Shown in pieces: positions 24,597 to 39,500 of a DNA stretch of 64,000 nt. The notes beneath the pieces are model-generated. The model ran no database searches, had not been told where the DNA came from, and worked only from the letters and a program-made list of their open reading frames with translations. The translations under genes were made by a program, and so were the position numbers. Every line of letters begins with the position of its first letter. The first letter of the stretch is position 1. The stretch comes from Lumbricus rubellus (taxonomy: Eukaryota > Annelida > Clitellata > Crassiclitellata > Lumbricidae): NCBI GenBank assembly GCA_945859605.1, contig OX243825.1, positions 20,713,696-20,777,695 of the forward strand, read 5' to 3'.

Positions 24597-27500
24597 CTGA
24601 ACAGCGCAACAAAACCAGATGTTAACCCTTTAATACTGGAGGGTATAGGAGTTCCCATATTTACTACCATCTCGGCATTAAAGGGTTACGGCATGCGAGG
24701 CCGAAGCTGGGGTGGTGGTGTTTGAACACCCCTCCCCCACCCCGAAATGAAACAATGTAACAATGAAATGATACATTTCAGAGCACATGATGTAAGAAAT
24801 ACAGTGTGTATATTGTATTTTCCATCTAGAATCCGCTATGAGAATTCACGATGCTTCTCGAAAAACTCTTAGTCAGTTGATTCGGTGGCTTGTGGGCTTG
24901 CATATGGCCGAGTACACTCAAATAAAATCCTGGCTACGGCCTTGATGGCAGGGTCAGCAAGTCGTCATAAATCAAGCAACTCCTTATCTAAAGTATACAA
25001 ACACCAACATGACGCCACAATTGATAGCTAAATCACTTCGGGATAATTCTTATAAGTAAGTAAGTATCGACTTTAACTCTCAGACCGCATTACGAGTTCT
25101 AAACGACAAATACCTCAGCCAAATCAAAAATAACGAAATTTCTTACATCACAAGATAGAACATACATTTAATTTTGTCTACACAAGAATGATATAGCAAT
25201 AAAAGAAAAATACCATTAAATTCAGCAAAATAAATTAAAGTGAAAAGCAAAATATCACTACTAACAAGACAAAAAATACAACAACAAAAACATCAAGAAT
25301 TTTGCTCTGGAAGAACACCATTTGAACTCAAGATCTTAGTAATAGAGCAATTGATGAGACAAAGTCATTAACCCTTTAATGACCAAAGTCATTAACCCTT
25401 TAATGACCAAAGTCATTAACCATTTAATGACCAGTCATTAACCCTTTAATGACCAGAGTCATTAACCCTTTAATGATGAGAGTGCTTCAATCCCTTTCTA
25501 ACCAATGACAACATTTTCATTCTCCACAGAGGTGAAAATGACACTAGAACGGCTCTCACCTTTCACCTTTAATCGCAGACTCACAAGTACTGAGAAGGTC
25601 TACACTCAGTTTGTAAAGTCCCTTAATAAACCATTGCATATCTTCCGGCATGTACGGTCCCCAGTCATACAATCTACGGAAAATCAGATCACATGCAACA
25701 CATGTAAGAAAAAACAGAAAAATCTACCATAACACAGCAACACCACCCAGTCGAGTCAAACACCACGAGTTATACTAACCACAGTTTAAAACAATAAAAT
25801 AAAGCTTCACAAATCAAATCAAACTTTTACCAAAGTTATAGGCTACTCACGTTTTATTAAAATAGGGACTACCACCAAGTCAATCTATCAAACTATCTAT
25901 TTATCTAAGGAATTTACTTAACGCTCTTTCATGATAACTATTCAGAAGCAAAACCAACCTAGGCACGGCTAAAAAAACAATCTTGAGTAGTTAATAAAAA
26001 GGACGAGACAGCTAAAAGGCATTCTGACAATCTAAATTGATTCACGTACTTCCATAGCTCCATATAAAAAAATTGTCGCAGATCATTCAAAACATCAGTT
26101 GATTGCTGTTCTTGATAAACAGCACTATCAAAACCCATACTTTATATTGGAGAAGAAAATGAGCTATAATCCAACAGATGAAAGAAACCCAGACAGAGGC
26201 TACAATGCGTAGGCAAGTTAAAACCCTTTTGTTTTTCTACTCTAACATGGCCAACTAAGCTGCACTACACCGTTAAAACAATTTGGAAATTTGTAAACAA
26301 ACACACAAAAATCAAAGTCATAAAAGAAATAAAACCAGTGAACTACAAAACAAAACAGAGTCCGTACAAACACTTAACTGGTTCAAAACAGAAAAAATAT
26401 GTAAAAAAAATTAAATAAAATTTACAGGCATACGCAACTGAATAGATCAATAAAAAATTTTTTTTTTAATACTTACTTTCTGACGAGTTGATATGCCATT
26501 TCGAACGGAAGAACGTATGGAGTGGCCATCAACGATAGAACTCTGTAGATTCTAGATTTGTACATCTTCGCCATGAAACCACGATTTGCTTCGTCGCACG
26601 CAGCTTGCAGAGCTAGAAGCGGAAAGAAATTTAGCCAAATTAAAACTCTCTGCATAAAAATGTACCATTCTAAATCGCTACTCAGCTCTTAGGAAGAAAA
26701 TGGAATCAGCATGAAAAAGAATTGAAAACTGATTGATAGAGTATCTTTGACTTAGAGAAATTTTCTGGCAATGTCAATGGGGAAATTTGTAAACAAACAT
26801 AAGTATAAATCAGTTAATAATAACAGCAATAATGATGACAATTTCTATGGTGTGATAACAGGACACATGGCGCTTCAACAAACAAAAGTTGACTGTGCTT
26901 GTAAAATAAAGTTGTCCAGGGTCCTTCCTGACAAGGTACAGTACATCAGCAACAGCTCAAAAGTAACCACCTTAAGACTGTCGATCTCAGTCGGGGATCA
27001 TTGGGTAGCACCTCTGAGTAGTTGTCTTGAAGGGGCACTACATGTACAGAGATCCATGCAAACAATGAATGGATGGACAGATGGGTCATTGTAGTAGTTC
27101 AGACGAGGCTGATGTTTGCATGTGCACTTGTTGTAGCGCCCCTTCAATAAATCTACTCAGAAGCTCTCCCGACTACAACGCGGACACTATATCGGAGTTT
27201 CACGCTGAAGTGCCGAGCAATTGCAAGTGAAGGACTCTAGGTGGATTCGAACCTGCAACCCTCTGGCTGCAAGACAATGAACATACCCACTACACCACCG
27301 CGCACCACAATATACGCTACCTGTTTGAACGAGGATTGGCGGACTGTCGTGTAGGGCGATCCTTTCCCGTTCCTCGCATTCGTCACAGCAAGACCATTCG
27401 CCATCCTCTTCACCAGAAGTCTCTGGATTAATCGTGATGCTGTAATCCTTGCTGTTCTTCGTCTCTTCCTCAGCTGTGGCCTCTTCTTCAAACAAGTCGA

Positions 27501-30500
27501 ACTCCAGCGGAGAAGACGAAATGATGTCCGACTTTATACTCAAATGTTGAGTACAACTAATCAATCCTATGAATTAACAAAAATAGCCATTTTAATCAAG
27601 GTAGAGTGAGGCAAGGTATGGCAAGTGAGGCAAGCGCTTGCCTATAACATGTGAGGCAAGCGCTTGCCTGTAACATGTGAGGCAAGCGCTTGCCTGTAAC
27701 ATGTGAGGCAAGCGCTTGCCTGTAACAAGTGAGGCAAGTGCTTGACAATAACATGTAAGGCAAGCGCTTGCCTGTAACATTGTAACAAGTGAGGCAAGCG
27801 CTTGATTATAACAAGTGAGGCAAGCGCTTGATTATAACAAGTAAGGCAAGCGCTTGACAGTAACATGTGAGGCAAGCGCTTGCCTATAACATGTGACACA
27901 AGCGCTTGCCTATAACATGTGAGGCAAGCGCTTGCCTATAACATGTGATGCAAGCGCTTGCCTATAACATGTGATGCAAGCGCTTGACAATAAAATTTGC
28001 TCCAAGCTTGATCGGCTCTTTACATCTGTTTTTAGTTTAGTTTTTAGCAGGATGTATGTTTGTTTTTTCCACGGATGATAAATTTTTTTTAAAATTAATA
28101 ACAACAACAATAATAAAAAATAAAAAATGAAATGAATTGCCTAGCGTCATAGCTCAGCCGAGGTCGAACGAAAGCATCGCAAAAATTCATTCTAACGTTG
28201 AAATCTACTAACTGTTCTTCTTCAGATATAGAAGAGCGTCGTCAAATCCCTGACGACAAATGTTGCTCAGAATCTCCGGACTCGGCGGAAAGAAAGCGAC
28301 GGAAATGCGATAGAGGTTCCACGCTGTGAACTGGACGCTCGATCCAGCAAGATGCATGTGATGGAGATTAGACGACTGATCGTCTGGACAGATGTCGCTT
28401 TCTCCGGCGAACGGAGACACTGTTATCGTTCCTTTGTTCCACACAGGAACGTTGTCGCTAAACGCTCCGTCGATGTAGCGCTGAAAAATATGAGAAATGT
28501 TATTTTTAGTGAATCGGCTGATAAAAATAATCTGACAACAAAAAAAACAGCAACTCTGCAGAAATCATACTTCATTCATTCATTCATTCAGAGCATTTAT
28601 ATAGCACCCCTTCAAGGAACTACTCAGAGGCGCTCCCAGCCCAACCACGACCAAAGAAAAAAGACTTGACAGACTTGTAGAACCCAGCCGGATGGACCAC
28701 AAGTAGAGAGTGAAGCGTAGCCGGGAGGCCATTCCAGACAGTAGGCCCCACGACCGAGAAAGCACGGCGCTGATTAATAGCCAAGTGGGACAAGAAACTC
28801 TCCCCTAGCCGAAGAGCGAAGCACACGACACGCTGCGACGTCAGAGACTGGACAGCACAGATACCTACTGAGATACTTATGATTACCATTCACATTTTAT
28901 CATCATCAATAATATCACCAATATCATCAATAATATCACCATATTATTGCCACGTAGGGACCCTGCTGAGCAAGTCCTTCACTCGCAATTGCTCATGCGC
29001 TTCGGTGCGAAACTCCGATTCAGTGTCCGCGCTGTAGTCGGGAGCGCCTCTGAGCAGCAATCTTGAAGGGACGCTATAACAAGTGCTCATACATACATAT
29101 ATTCATAGTATCAAACGAATCTAACTCCAAATTGATTACTTTCTGCTCATATTGACTACAGATTCGCACATCTAAGCCTACTGGAAGAAAGGCAGACACA
29201 GTGCAGAATACGCAAACTGCTTCAACACTACATCTAATATATATGCACAGTATTAACTTTTGATTCGTAGGAATTCGTCTACAGCATTGGAAGTGAAAAA
29301 AATAATAATATGATAAACTTTAAGATGCTTACAACTCCACGGTAACTTGGTGGTATAATTCCCGAGTACAGAGGTACAAAGGAACTGCAGGTGAGAGCCT
29401 GAAACACAGAACAATTGATACTGAGACACTATTTAAACAATAGGCATTGCTACTTTAAAAATTGACAACTTAAAAGTAGTCATAGCTGATTATTCATTTC
29501 TATTCTTATTGAATGAGAGAAGTTTATTTAAAGGCAGCTATTAAATTACTCTGAACTGCTCTTTACAGTAAATAACAATCATAATGCAATTTATTTATAA
29601 AGATTTAGAGTTGAATTAAAAGTCAAAATTGTTTGGTTTATACAAATGTGATCCATTTTTAAATTAGTTAAAGATATTCAACAACATTAGCCCTTTACCG
29701 ACCAAGGATATAGGATAATTTCCCATGTATCATTTACCGGTACTACACCCTAGTCTGTAAAGGATCAATTTTGCAGCAGAATGATTAGAATTTATCTGTT
29801 TCACAGTTCACTATTAGCTATCCATAACAAACACAAAAGGAAAATTTCTAAAACTTTTCCAAATCCAGATCCAACGAATGTTCAGTGTAATTGATCAACC
29901 ACCAAAATAAGAAACATACAGGACACCACACCACACACCAGTTGTTGTTGTTGTGGTAAGCCTAACAAGCATAAAGCATTTGCTGGTTGGGTGTTACATG
30001 CATAATTTTGCATATGAGCCAGCCCAACAACATCCTCATTTGCTTACAAATGAACATGATGCACTTCATGAACTTTAACCCCCAATTATGCAAGGGAGTG
30101 CAGTACTCTTGACAGGTACTTAACACATTGAAGAAGAAAGAGTACTAAAAGTAACTTGAAAGAGATGCAGCTCGTCTTAATAGTGCTAAAAGGTTGTATA
30201 TTAAGTTCACAGCGTTCAAATACACTAACAAACATGCACATTATACACAGAATACATTCTCATTCATACATAATTACATATACATGCATATAAACACTTA
30301 AGTACATACCAACACAACATCATTTGTAGGCCTACAATTCAAAGTTCTTATTTTGGTCTTCAAGTCTCAATTGGACCTTGTTCCAAAGTAGCTGTGTGAT
30401 CGTATACTCACTGCCATTTGGCTGCATCCTCTTAGATACTCTGATCGGCTTGACCTCTTTGTTCCCCAAGCCAGGACAGCCATGGCTCAATTCAGGTGCT

Positions 30501-33500
30501 CTGCCTGCATAGGTCTCTCTCCATGAAATGGACTTCACCATCAGTTCTCTCTGCCTTTCTCTCTGGTAGTCTTTCCCCGTCTTCCGCTTGCCTCAAATCC
30601 TGCCATTTCTCACAGGGCCGATCGCACTGGGAGCGCTTCAGAAAGGCTTTTTGCTGAGAGAAGCGCTTTATATTACCAAGAACAGACAATAAGATGAGGA
30701 AAACATTTGTGGCAAGAATTCTGTATACAAATTAATTACTTTTTTGTTGTTGATAGTTTTGATGTCATATGTGATTTTTTTTATATGTGATACTTGTTCA
30801 CCAGAGTGCTGTTTGCAACTGGTTATATTAACCCGTTTACCGTGTAAAAAAAAATTTCTTAGTAAAAATTGGACGAGTTAACTCGGGGATCACGGTAAAG
30901 GGGTTAAAGAATATACTTACTTACTTACTTACTTATAAATAGTCATATAATTAACACGTAGTTAAATAAATCACTGGGAAATGGCTCACATCCAGCAGGT
31001 CCTCTCTGTCCTTGAACTGTGAAATAAGGACGTTCTTCTGGTCCCTGACTCTCGTCAACGAAATGAAGAGACGTCCGCTTGCGATTTCGTGCGCATTATC
31101 CGGAAGGAAGGTGCTCAGAGCTTTACGAATGTTTTCCACGAGATGAAAGCTCGGGCTGAACGGTCCAAGGGCACGTGATCTCGCCTGGATAGCAAGTTTC
31201 AGAGTAAACGTTGTACACTCACCTGAAATGCAATGAAAATAGGTACCGTCTTATTAGTTTCTCAAACCACTTTGGCATATAACGATGATTTATTTTGTTT
31301 GTATGTATGTGCACTTGTTATAGCACACCTTCAAGCTCTCTCTGCTCAAAGGGCTCCCGAATGCTGAGCGGACACTGCATCGGAGTTTCTCGCCGAAGCG
31401 CTGAGCAATTTTGAGTGAAGGACTTGCCCAAGGTCCTTACACGGCGAAGTGGATTCGACACAGATGGGCCACATTTGTCCTCAGGTTATGAGCAAAGGCT
31501 TAGCAAATTCCACCAAATCCGTCATTAATCCATGCACATGAACTGGTATCTGCCTAATTGAACAGTGCCTTTCACATGCCTTGCAGAGCACTGAAGCACG
31601 GTGTTCTAACTCATTAAAAACGATGTGATTTAAAATTTAAAATAGAAAGTAACTAATAAACTTTTTTTGGGGTCCTGGGCATGACGTTAAACTGCATCCA
31701 TCCTCCGCCACAGGGGACCATCAACCTCCCTGTGCCGGTCCTAAGCCCGGACAAAGGAGGAAGGTTTGCCAGATGAGTGGCGATACACTGGCAGTAGAAG
31801 ACGAAGATGATTGAAATCCGCAAAACCACAACACAAGTGACATAGCGGCCCAGTTGCTTCAAGGTGTCATGATGTGGAACAGACAAGCACAGGTTGGTCA
31901 GGACAGACCGGTGGAGAGAGTCGATGGAGAGGGCATTGGACACAAAACGGGCTTGTCCCACTGGTTGTCCTTCATGGATATCTCCTAACATTCTCTTCAA
32001 GCAGACAAGGAGGTCCAACTGCTCCAAGATATAATGGTATGGGGCAGACCTGCTAGCCTGTAGAAACTGGGAGATGACACGAGGCAGACTCAGACAGAGA
32101 GTGGCGTCGGACACCTACGGGCATTGCGCCTATGGTTTGTGATGATGAATAAACTTTAACTAATAAAACTGTAACAGGAGAAACTGGTTTGTTAATTATG
32201 CAGTATTCAACTTTTTAGAAAGAAACACATGTAAATGAACAAAAACTGTAACAAGAGAAACTGGTTTGTTAATTATGCAGTATTCAGCTTTTTAGAAAGA
32301 AACACATGTAAATAAACAAAAATACCTAGGTATAAATATTTGTGTTCTTGCTAACAACTTTGAAAGCTGATAATAAAAAGCAAAAAACAAGAAGCAACAC
32401 TGAAGGTGTTGATTAAGTAATGCTGTAAAAATTGCTTTGGGTGGAAACACTATGGAAGGTATAATGATGCAGTTGCTATTATGCATTGTGTACTGAAATC
32501 AAAGGTTCCTTATCAAGGGAAGTGGTTTGCCCTGAAGTTCTCTGTTTCTTGGTAACTACTTCTAACCAGGTCATTGTACTGTAGTCCTACTCAATAGATC
32601 AAGTTCACGAGCTAATAGCTAGTAGGCCATGCCCTGAAGGGTACAAGAACGGTTTAGTTGTTTAAAAGCCATAAATATCACAAGGATAATTATAACATGG
32701 TCACGAGTTACACAGCCTGGCATCATTTATAATATTTTTGCTGTACGCAGGCCCTGTTATCGACATCTTGTTTTCTTATAAAGTCATGCGCAACAACCAT
32801 GTTGTTGGAGAGCTCCTTAGAAACATTCAAATTACATATAAGATTATAGATATGGTATTGCATTTTATCTACCATTTAACAAAACACTTAAGCGAACAAA
32901 CCACCCAGCATTCAGTAATCTGCTCAAGGATTTATGCACCCACATGGCTATAAACGCAAAGTAGGTCATGGCCAAACGTCATTATCTTGGGCAAAAACAA
33001 GGCTGTTTAAACAAGATTGAGATGAAACGGTAAACAAGAAAAAATTATCTCATATGAAAGATAAGAATCTTGCTCCAAACAAACAAGTATGTAGATCTCT
33101 TCACATTTTGCCATACTGCCTATAACAATTATTGTTGACATACTATAATTATCACAGTATATGAACAAGCCCTAGATTGTATCAGAAATGTTACTGAAGT
33201 AACCAGAGATCAGAGGCAAACAATACTTGAACTATCTCAAGATCTAACTTAAGATAAGATCAACTCTGGTTAGCCATGTAGGTTGAAGGGTTTGGAAAAT
33301 GAACTTGTGCCAACTTCAGCATACTTTGTGGGTTGTTGGCCACTGGCCAGTCAAAAATACTGTAGTTGAGTAATTATATGTTACCTCATTCGGCAATGAC
33401 ACTGGAGGGTACAGTTCGCGGAACAACAGACACTCCAAAACAAATTCCTGCTTAATAGGGGCCTATTTACATATCATAGAGTTTGGCACTCTGGAAAAGC

Positions 33501-36500
33501 AGAACATTAAACTAACCATACGAATATCAACCTGTTACCTATATATCAATCAACCAATCAAGTCAATGCTATGCATGATAAACATAGCCCTTGTCTATCC
33601 CCAAAGCAACCCGCATTTGAAAGGTTTCCAGCAACCAAAGAAGTCCAATTGGGTAAAAAACCATTTAATTGGATTCTAAAAGTATTGTATCACATTGTAT
33701 AGTATCTGACCATTTGTAAAGCGCTTCTTGCAGCAAGAGACTTTCAGAAGTGCTCCCAGTGTGTGCAACTTCGAGAAAAGAGGCAGGTTTTTAGACAAGA
33801 GAAATATGACGAAAGACTACCAGAGCGAACAAAATTGAGAAAGTCTTTTCCATAGGGAGGGACCTATGCAGGCAAATGATATGGTTTGAGCCATGGTTGT
33901 CCTGACGCATGGAACAAAGAGGTCAAACCGATCAGAGGACCTACGAGGTTGCAGCGAAGTGGCAGAAATGGGGTGAAGTATAAGATCACAAAGCTACTTT
34001 GGAGCAAGACTCAACCGAGACTTGAAACCAAAATAAAAGTACTCTTAAGTACAATGTCAACAACCACATTAAACCAAGTTAGGCCTTGAAAAACACTGGG
34101 GGGGGGGGAAGCACTACAGAAGCAGATGCAATTAATTGAATATAGAATAATTATGCATAATGCATAACTAATATTTAGAAAATAAATTGAAAATAAATCT
34201 TAATACTGTTTTTCAGGATGTTCAGCAATAACCGGCGCCATCTTTAATCGAGATTTTATCTCTTGCTTATCTCGAGAGTGTAGCACTCTGTAGCAAGGTT
34301 CAAGTACTTTTCGGTAACAGGATCAGCACAGATAGCAAAGTTGAAGAACATCAAGGCTATTATTACATTCATGCTTAGTCATGTGTTTACAGGTTCTCCA
34401 ATGGCAACTTTTTAACCATTTATTCAGGCCACAAGGGTGCATTGCACTGCTGCTTGATTAATGATAAAGTCAATAATATGCTGAAACTAGGTCTGGTACT
34501 GATTGGTACTGACTGGTCAAATTAATCAATTAATCTCTTGAATTTAACTTAATGTAAATTAAATTGATAGCTACTATGTAAATCGTGAAAAACAACTTAA
34601 CATGTAGTAACCGAGTCAGTTGAGAAGGACCTATAGATCACTGTTCATCAACATGCCTTTTGGTTCTTTTTATTTATTTATCAACATTAAAGGTATTAAT
34701 CATTTTAGGGTGGCATACTTATTTCATACTGTAAATTCCTGTGTAGAACCTATCTGATGCATAACTGAAAACCCTTATTTGCTAGCCCAATTTTCATTTC
34801 AAAGTTGAAATTCATGTCCAAAATTTAGCAAAAAACAAGCACAACAGCAAATGCCTGATACATTCTTAATAGAAATTCGCAAAGTTCTGTGTAGTTCTGT
34901 GTACCTGAAAAATTCAACGCGCTAGACATATTTTCGCCACATGATGTCACTATATCAGTTTAGAGCAGTTCAAGCAGTTACAGATAATAATGATGCATTC
35001 CTGCACACTTAGCTATTGCAGTGCTGATAAAATCCTTCATGAATGTTAGCTTACTTATTTACTATTTTGTGTAGATAAATTGGTGACATCACCAATATCA
35101 TGGCATGTCAACTAGCTTACTTACTGTTTTGTATTCTTAGATTGCTAAATCATCAATTTCGTTTGAGATGACAGTACTCCATAAAATATGTAAAAAATTA
35201 AGCAGGTTATTGGTCACCCCACTATCAGGGGCAAAGTTACACCATTGAAACTCACTACAGCCCAGAGAAAGAAAAGAAAGGCAGGGAGAAATGATATGGA
35301 AGTGTGTAGCAACAGAACTGAGGAGAAGAACACAGCCCTGGGGAAATGAAGGTAGCCGATACAGAGCCAATCAACTTTAATATGACAGGCTCACTATTAT
35401 AGTAGATAAGAATTATCCTATGACATCACCATTATCAGCGATAGTATTTTAGGTATTTTAAGCATGGGCGGAGACCCGGGCGGAGATTTGGGGGGACGAA
35501 CGAGCGGCCGAAGGAAATACACAAGATTTTTTGACGGACGAAAATTTCTGACGACCTTTTTCCAAGCACAAAATTTCTACTTTCACCGCCAAAAAGTTGA
35601 TGACCTTTTTTTTAGTCATCTGGCCAAAAAGTCTACAGAAATTTTCTATTTTCACCGCCAAAGAAATGTGAATGCCTTTTTTTGTCTTGGCGCTCAACGA
35701 TTGGGGGGGAGGGGGGGGTACCAATGCATGGGCCGTCCCCCCAACACTTTTATTGGGGGGGGACCGTCCCTCCCTAGGTCTCCACCCATGATTTTAAGAT
35801 TACATAAACGGTAGGGAACTTGCATGTGCATGACACACCACATTCCATTCTCTTCAAGCACAGAAGTCATGACTGGGGCTAAATAATACATATTCTCTTG
35901 TCGAACAATCAATCAAATGTTGTCAACTATCTTCAAACAAAACTCAGAAACATGCAGCAAAGAGCACGTCCTAAATATGGACCCATAATTTTCTCGGTCG
36001 TTCATATCTCTTGCAAAGGTGATCAGTCAAACTTCACATTGTTTTCAGCTCAAACTTATCACAAGGTCATGCGCTAAAAAGCTTTTAAAAATAAACCAGT
36101 TCAGATGCTGGGCAGAGATTGGAGAATCCACTTGAAAAATGAGTTGCAGAAGTCAGATACAGTAAACCAGATGTTTTAGATGTTCCAACATCATCAACAT
36201 ACATTGGGTATCCAAGGACGTCGTCAGCTACGCTCTGCTGATAAGGGAGTCCTCTTGGTTCCTTTTGCTCGTACTGCTACCATGAAGAATCGAGCCTTTT
36301 CTGTGGTTGATCCGGTGGTCTGGAATGGCCTTCCTTGGGACTCTGCCAGGATCGTTCCTTACTAAACTTAAAACTGTTCTTTTTGGGCGCTCTGGAGTCC
36401 GGATTGCCTCTGAGTAGTTTTTTACTTGAAGGTGCGCTATATCAATGTCCGAATGAATGAATGAATTTCAATCAGACGCCAGAAAACAATTTAATCATCA

Positions 36501-39500
36501 AAAATCAATCCAATGAATAAATTTAGGTTTGCCTAAGGCCTGCTGGACAATCATTTGGCACATGATGACCGAGTCCAATAAAATGGCTTCATCAAACACT
36601 CGGACTGTAGACTAGTTACACTTATTCATCGAACCTCAATGTCTTGGAACTACATGAACTACAAAAACAAAATCACCCCAACACCAAACGTGTACACAGT
36701 AAGAGCATGTGATCTTTCTCACTTAGTACCTTTAGCCTGCTATTTCTCGACCCCTTAACCCCTGAATCAGTGCAAAAAATCGGCCTTGGACTAGATGCAT
36801 CAGGATCCTGTTTATCATTTAATCTACAGTTCTCAGACAAGTTGAATCTTTGCCCAAATAATCCTGTTTACAGCTTATAGTAGACAAGGGCTTGACTCCC
36901 CTTCCAACAAACATAAGTTACTTTGTTTTGGAGTCTGCGGTCATCCGTCTGTTTTGCATTTTGTCTACTTGAGAGACCAACACGATGACCAAATTAAAAA
37001 CTTCCAGCTAGCTAGAGGTTTTATGTAGCCACTAGCCACTTGCAGGGAACCTAGCTGCAGCAAAGCCATTTGTAAGGTTTCGTTGGAGCCGCCCCTGATG
37101 ATGATGGGTACGGGGGTCAGACCGCATTTCATCTAGGGGGACGAGTGCCCCTCCTCCCCGTGCTACCAGGAAGGATTGGTGTGGGAAGGGAAGCTCCATG
37201 AGAAGCTTTAATTCGGGCAACCAACAAATCCATTAGCGGGATCTTCAATCCATTCAGGGCCTTTCCTTTCGTATCCACAGCAAATAAATCCATGTTGCTT
37301 GTTGTTGGTTGGCTATAATAAAATCGCTGATTGATTGAGTCAGGTTAAAGAAGATCCACATACATACACATAAGACAAATCCTGTACATACAAGTATACA
37401 GATGTACACAGTTCTACACATCATACGAGCTCACCAATACTCCATCTCTCGCTATCTCCCCACAGGTCTTTCACTCAAAACTGAAAACATTGCTCTTTCA
37501 CAAATCCTATCCTGATTCTTCCTCTTCTCCTCACATCTCTCGCCATTTCAACTCTAAACATCACCCACCTTAGCCGTCCATCTGTCTGCCTGCCTGACTC
37601 TCCGGACTTGACCCACTGCCTATCGATTTTGTTTTGATGAAGCGCCTGTGAATATGCTGGTTTCCGCAACTTCGCTTTTGTGAGCATTATAGAAGTCTCA
37701 AGATTATGAATACAAATACGAATACACACCAAAGTAAGTAAGTAAGAAGGGTATTCTTAATTACAGCTAGCTGATTATACAACGCTGTGGTCTAAGTACC
37801 ATTTAAACCGCATTCTTGTTAAAATGTCTACATGTACGTGCACCGAGTTTAAAGCAGTCAGTTCATCACATTTATAATCATAATTGCAAGTGCATGCTAA
37901 CATGACACATCTTTGAGAAACTCCTGAGGCACTCCCTACTACACAAAAAGAAGTAACTAGTACGGTAGCTATTCGCTGAATTTCATCATTTCCTAATCAG
38001 ATGATTGCTCCATGTTTGTTTCATTTGTTTGTTTGTATGTGCACTTGTTATAGCACCCCTTCAAGCTATATCTCTACTCAGAGGCGCTCCCGAAAGCATG
38101 TGCAGAATACAATTTAACAATCAGTGCTGCCAACTCAGACAGTGTTGAAAATTTCTGCTCCATTTTTAGATCTCCTTCTCAGACATTCCTCTCTCATCTT
38201 AAAGACAGTTTTATTCGGCCGCACTGGGTTGGGAGCGCCTCTGGGTAGTTCCCTTGAAGAGGTGCTGTACAAATTCATGCTATAAATCAATAAATGAACA
38301 AATCTTATCTTTTGAATTACGCAAACCGACAGCCAACAGAGGCAGTCAATCATTCACAAATCATTCATTAAAATCAGTCTGCATAATCAATAACCAAAAT
38401 AATAACATCATGCAGAAGCTTGTGAATATCGCTACATTTATCATTGCCAATAGATGCTACCATGATCTCAAACTATAACATACCTATTACCTACAAACAT
38501 TGTATTGTATTTGAGCACTTGTAAAGCACCTGTAGTAGGGTAAACCATTCAGAAGCGCTCCCAGTGTGTAAAGCCCAGTAAGAAGCAGGTTTTGAGAATA
38601 GAGAAAGAAGAGCTCTATGGCGTCTCTGCAGACAAGTAGATCGGCTTGGGTGCCCATATGCAGCGAGTAAACAATATGGCCACCACAGATTGGAGAAAGA
38701 TAGAGCACTCTGAAATACAGCCCAATATTTCAGCGAAAGTAAGTAGGTCAACAAGCTAGTGTCTGTAAACATAGCTTTTTCAAATACTGGCATCAAAGGA
38801 AACTTTTTTGTTTCACCTTGGTTGGACTGGGAGCATCTCGGAGTGGATTTCTTGAGCGGCGCTATATAAATTCTTGAAATGACCGAATGAAATAGTGTGC
38901 AAAGCCACTGGCGCTGCAAATGCCAGTTAGGGTCAGGACAGGCATAGTTCACGGTCAAGGTTAGGTAACGCAAATGTGGGTTAGGGTCAGTTCCCATGTT
39001 GTTAGGGTCGTCTAATGTCAGATCAAGTGTTGTGAGAGTCAGTTAGGGTGAGAGTTAGTTAGTGTCATCATTAGAAATATCTTTGTGTGTTTACTTTGTT
39101 GTTTCTATTAAAAATTAATATTTTCCAGTTGAACAAGTTGTTTCGTGATCCCCTAATCACTTAACTTTGCAGAAATGTTATGCTATAGGTCAGAGCCCTC
39201 CAGGGACGTAACTAGGATTTTTCGTTTGGGGGGGCTTAGGTCCTGAGTATGACCAATGCTTAAAGTGTAAAAGAAGAAGTGCCAGGACGCTGTATTGTAA
39301 TTGGTCGCGAGTGGCGGCGCCGAAGGCGCGAAGTTGCGAGTGCCGAAGGCACGAAGCCCGTCCCAATTAGGGGGTCTGGGGAGCGTCGTAAGCTCCCCCA
39401 GCGGGGTCTGGGGCGGAGCCCCAGCGACCAGCGCATTTTTGGCTGTGTCGACCTCAAATGGAGCCATTTGAAGGCTCTTGTTTGCCAGCTATTTGTGAAC

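Larger units (their letters stand above)
31223..35454. other. Lipase intron 1, first part
   Basis: Holds an unidentified repeat-like block at 31660-32120 (CATCAACCTCCCTGTGCCGG, GGTGTCATGATGTGGAAC), an 81-bp tandem duplication at 32165-32325, and a minus-strand LINE remnant at 33712-34060 (TAAAGCGCTTCTTGCAGC...CAGAAGTGCTCCCAG). No exon was recognised. Confidence 0.5.

Noticed and set aside
27240..27309. tRNA gene
   Set aside because: A and B boxes are those of a SINE head; no cloverleaf acceptor stem was found.
31653..32114. 153-aa minus-strand frame
   Set aside because: Lies in a repeat-like block with no recognised domain; its leucine/cysteine-rich composition and position in an intron argue against a gene.
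35464..35814. 116-aa frame
   Set aside because: Inside a MITE and opened by G-rich sequence; no transposase similarity.
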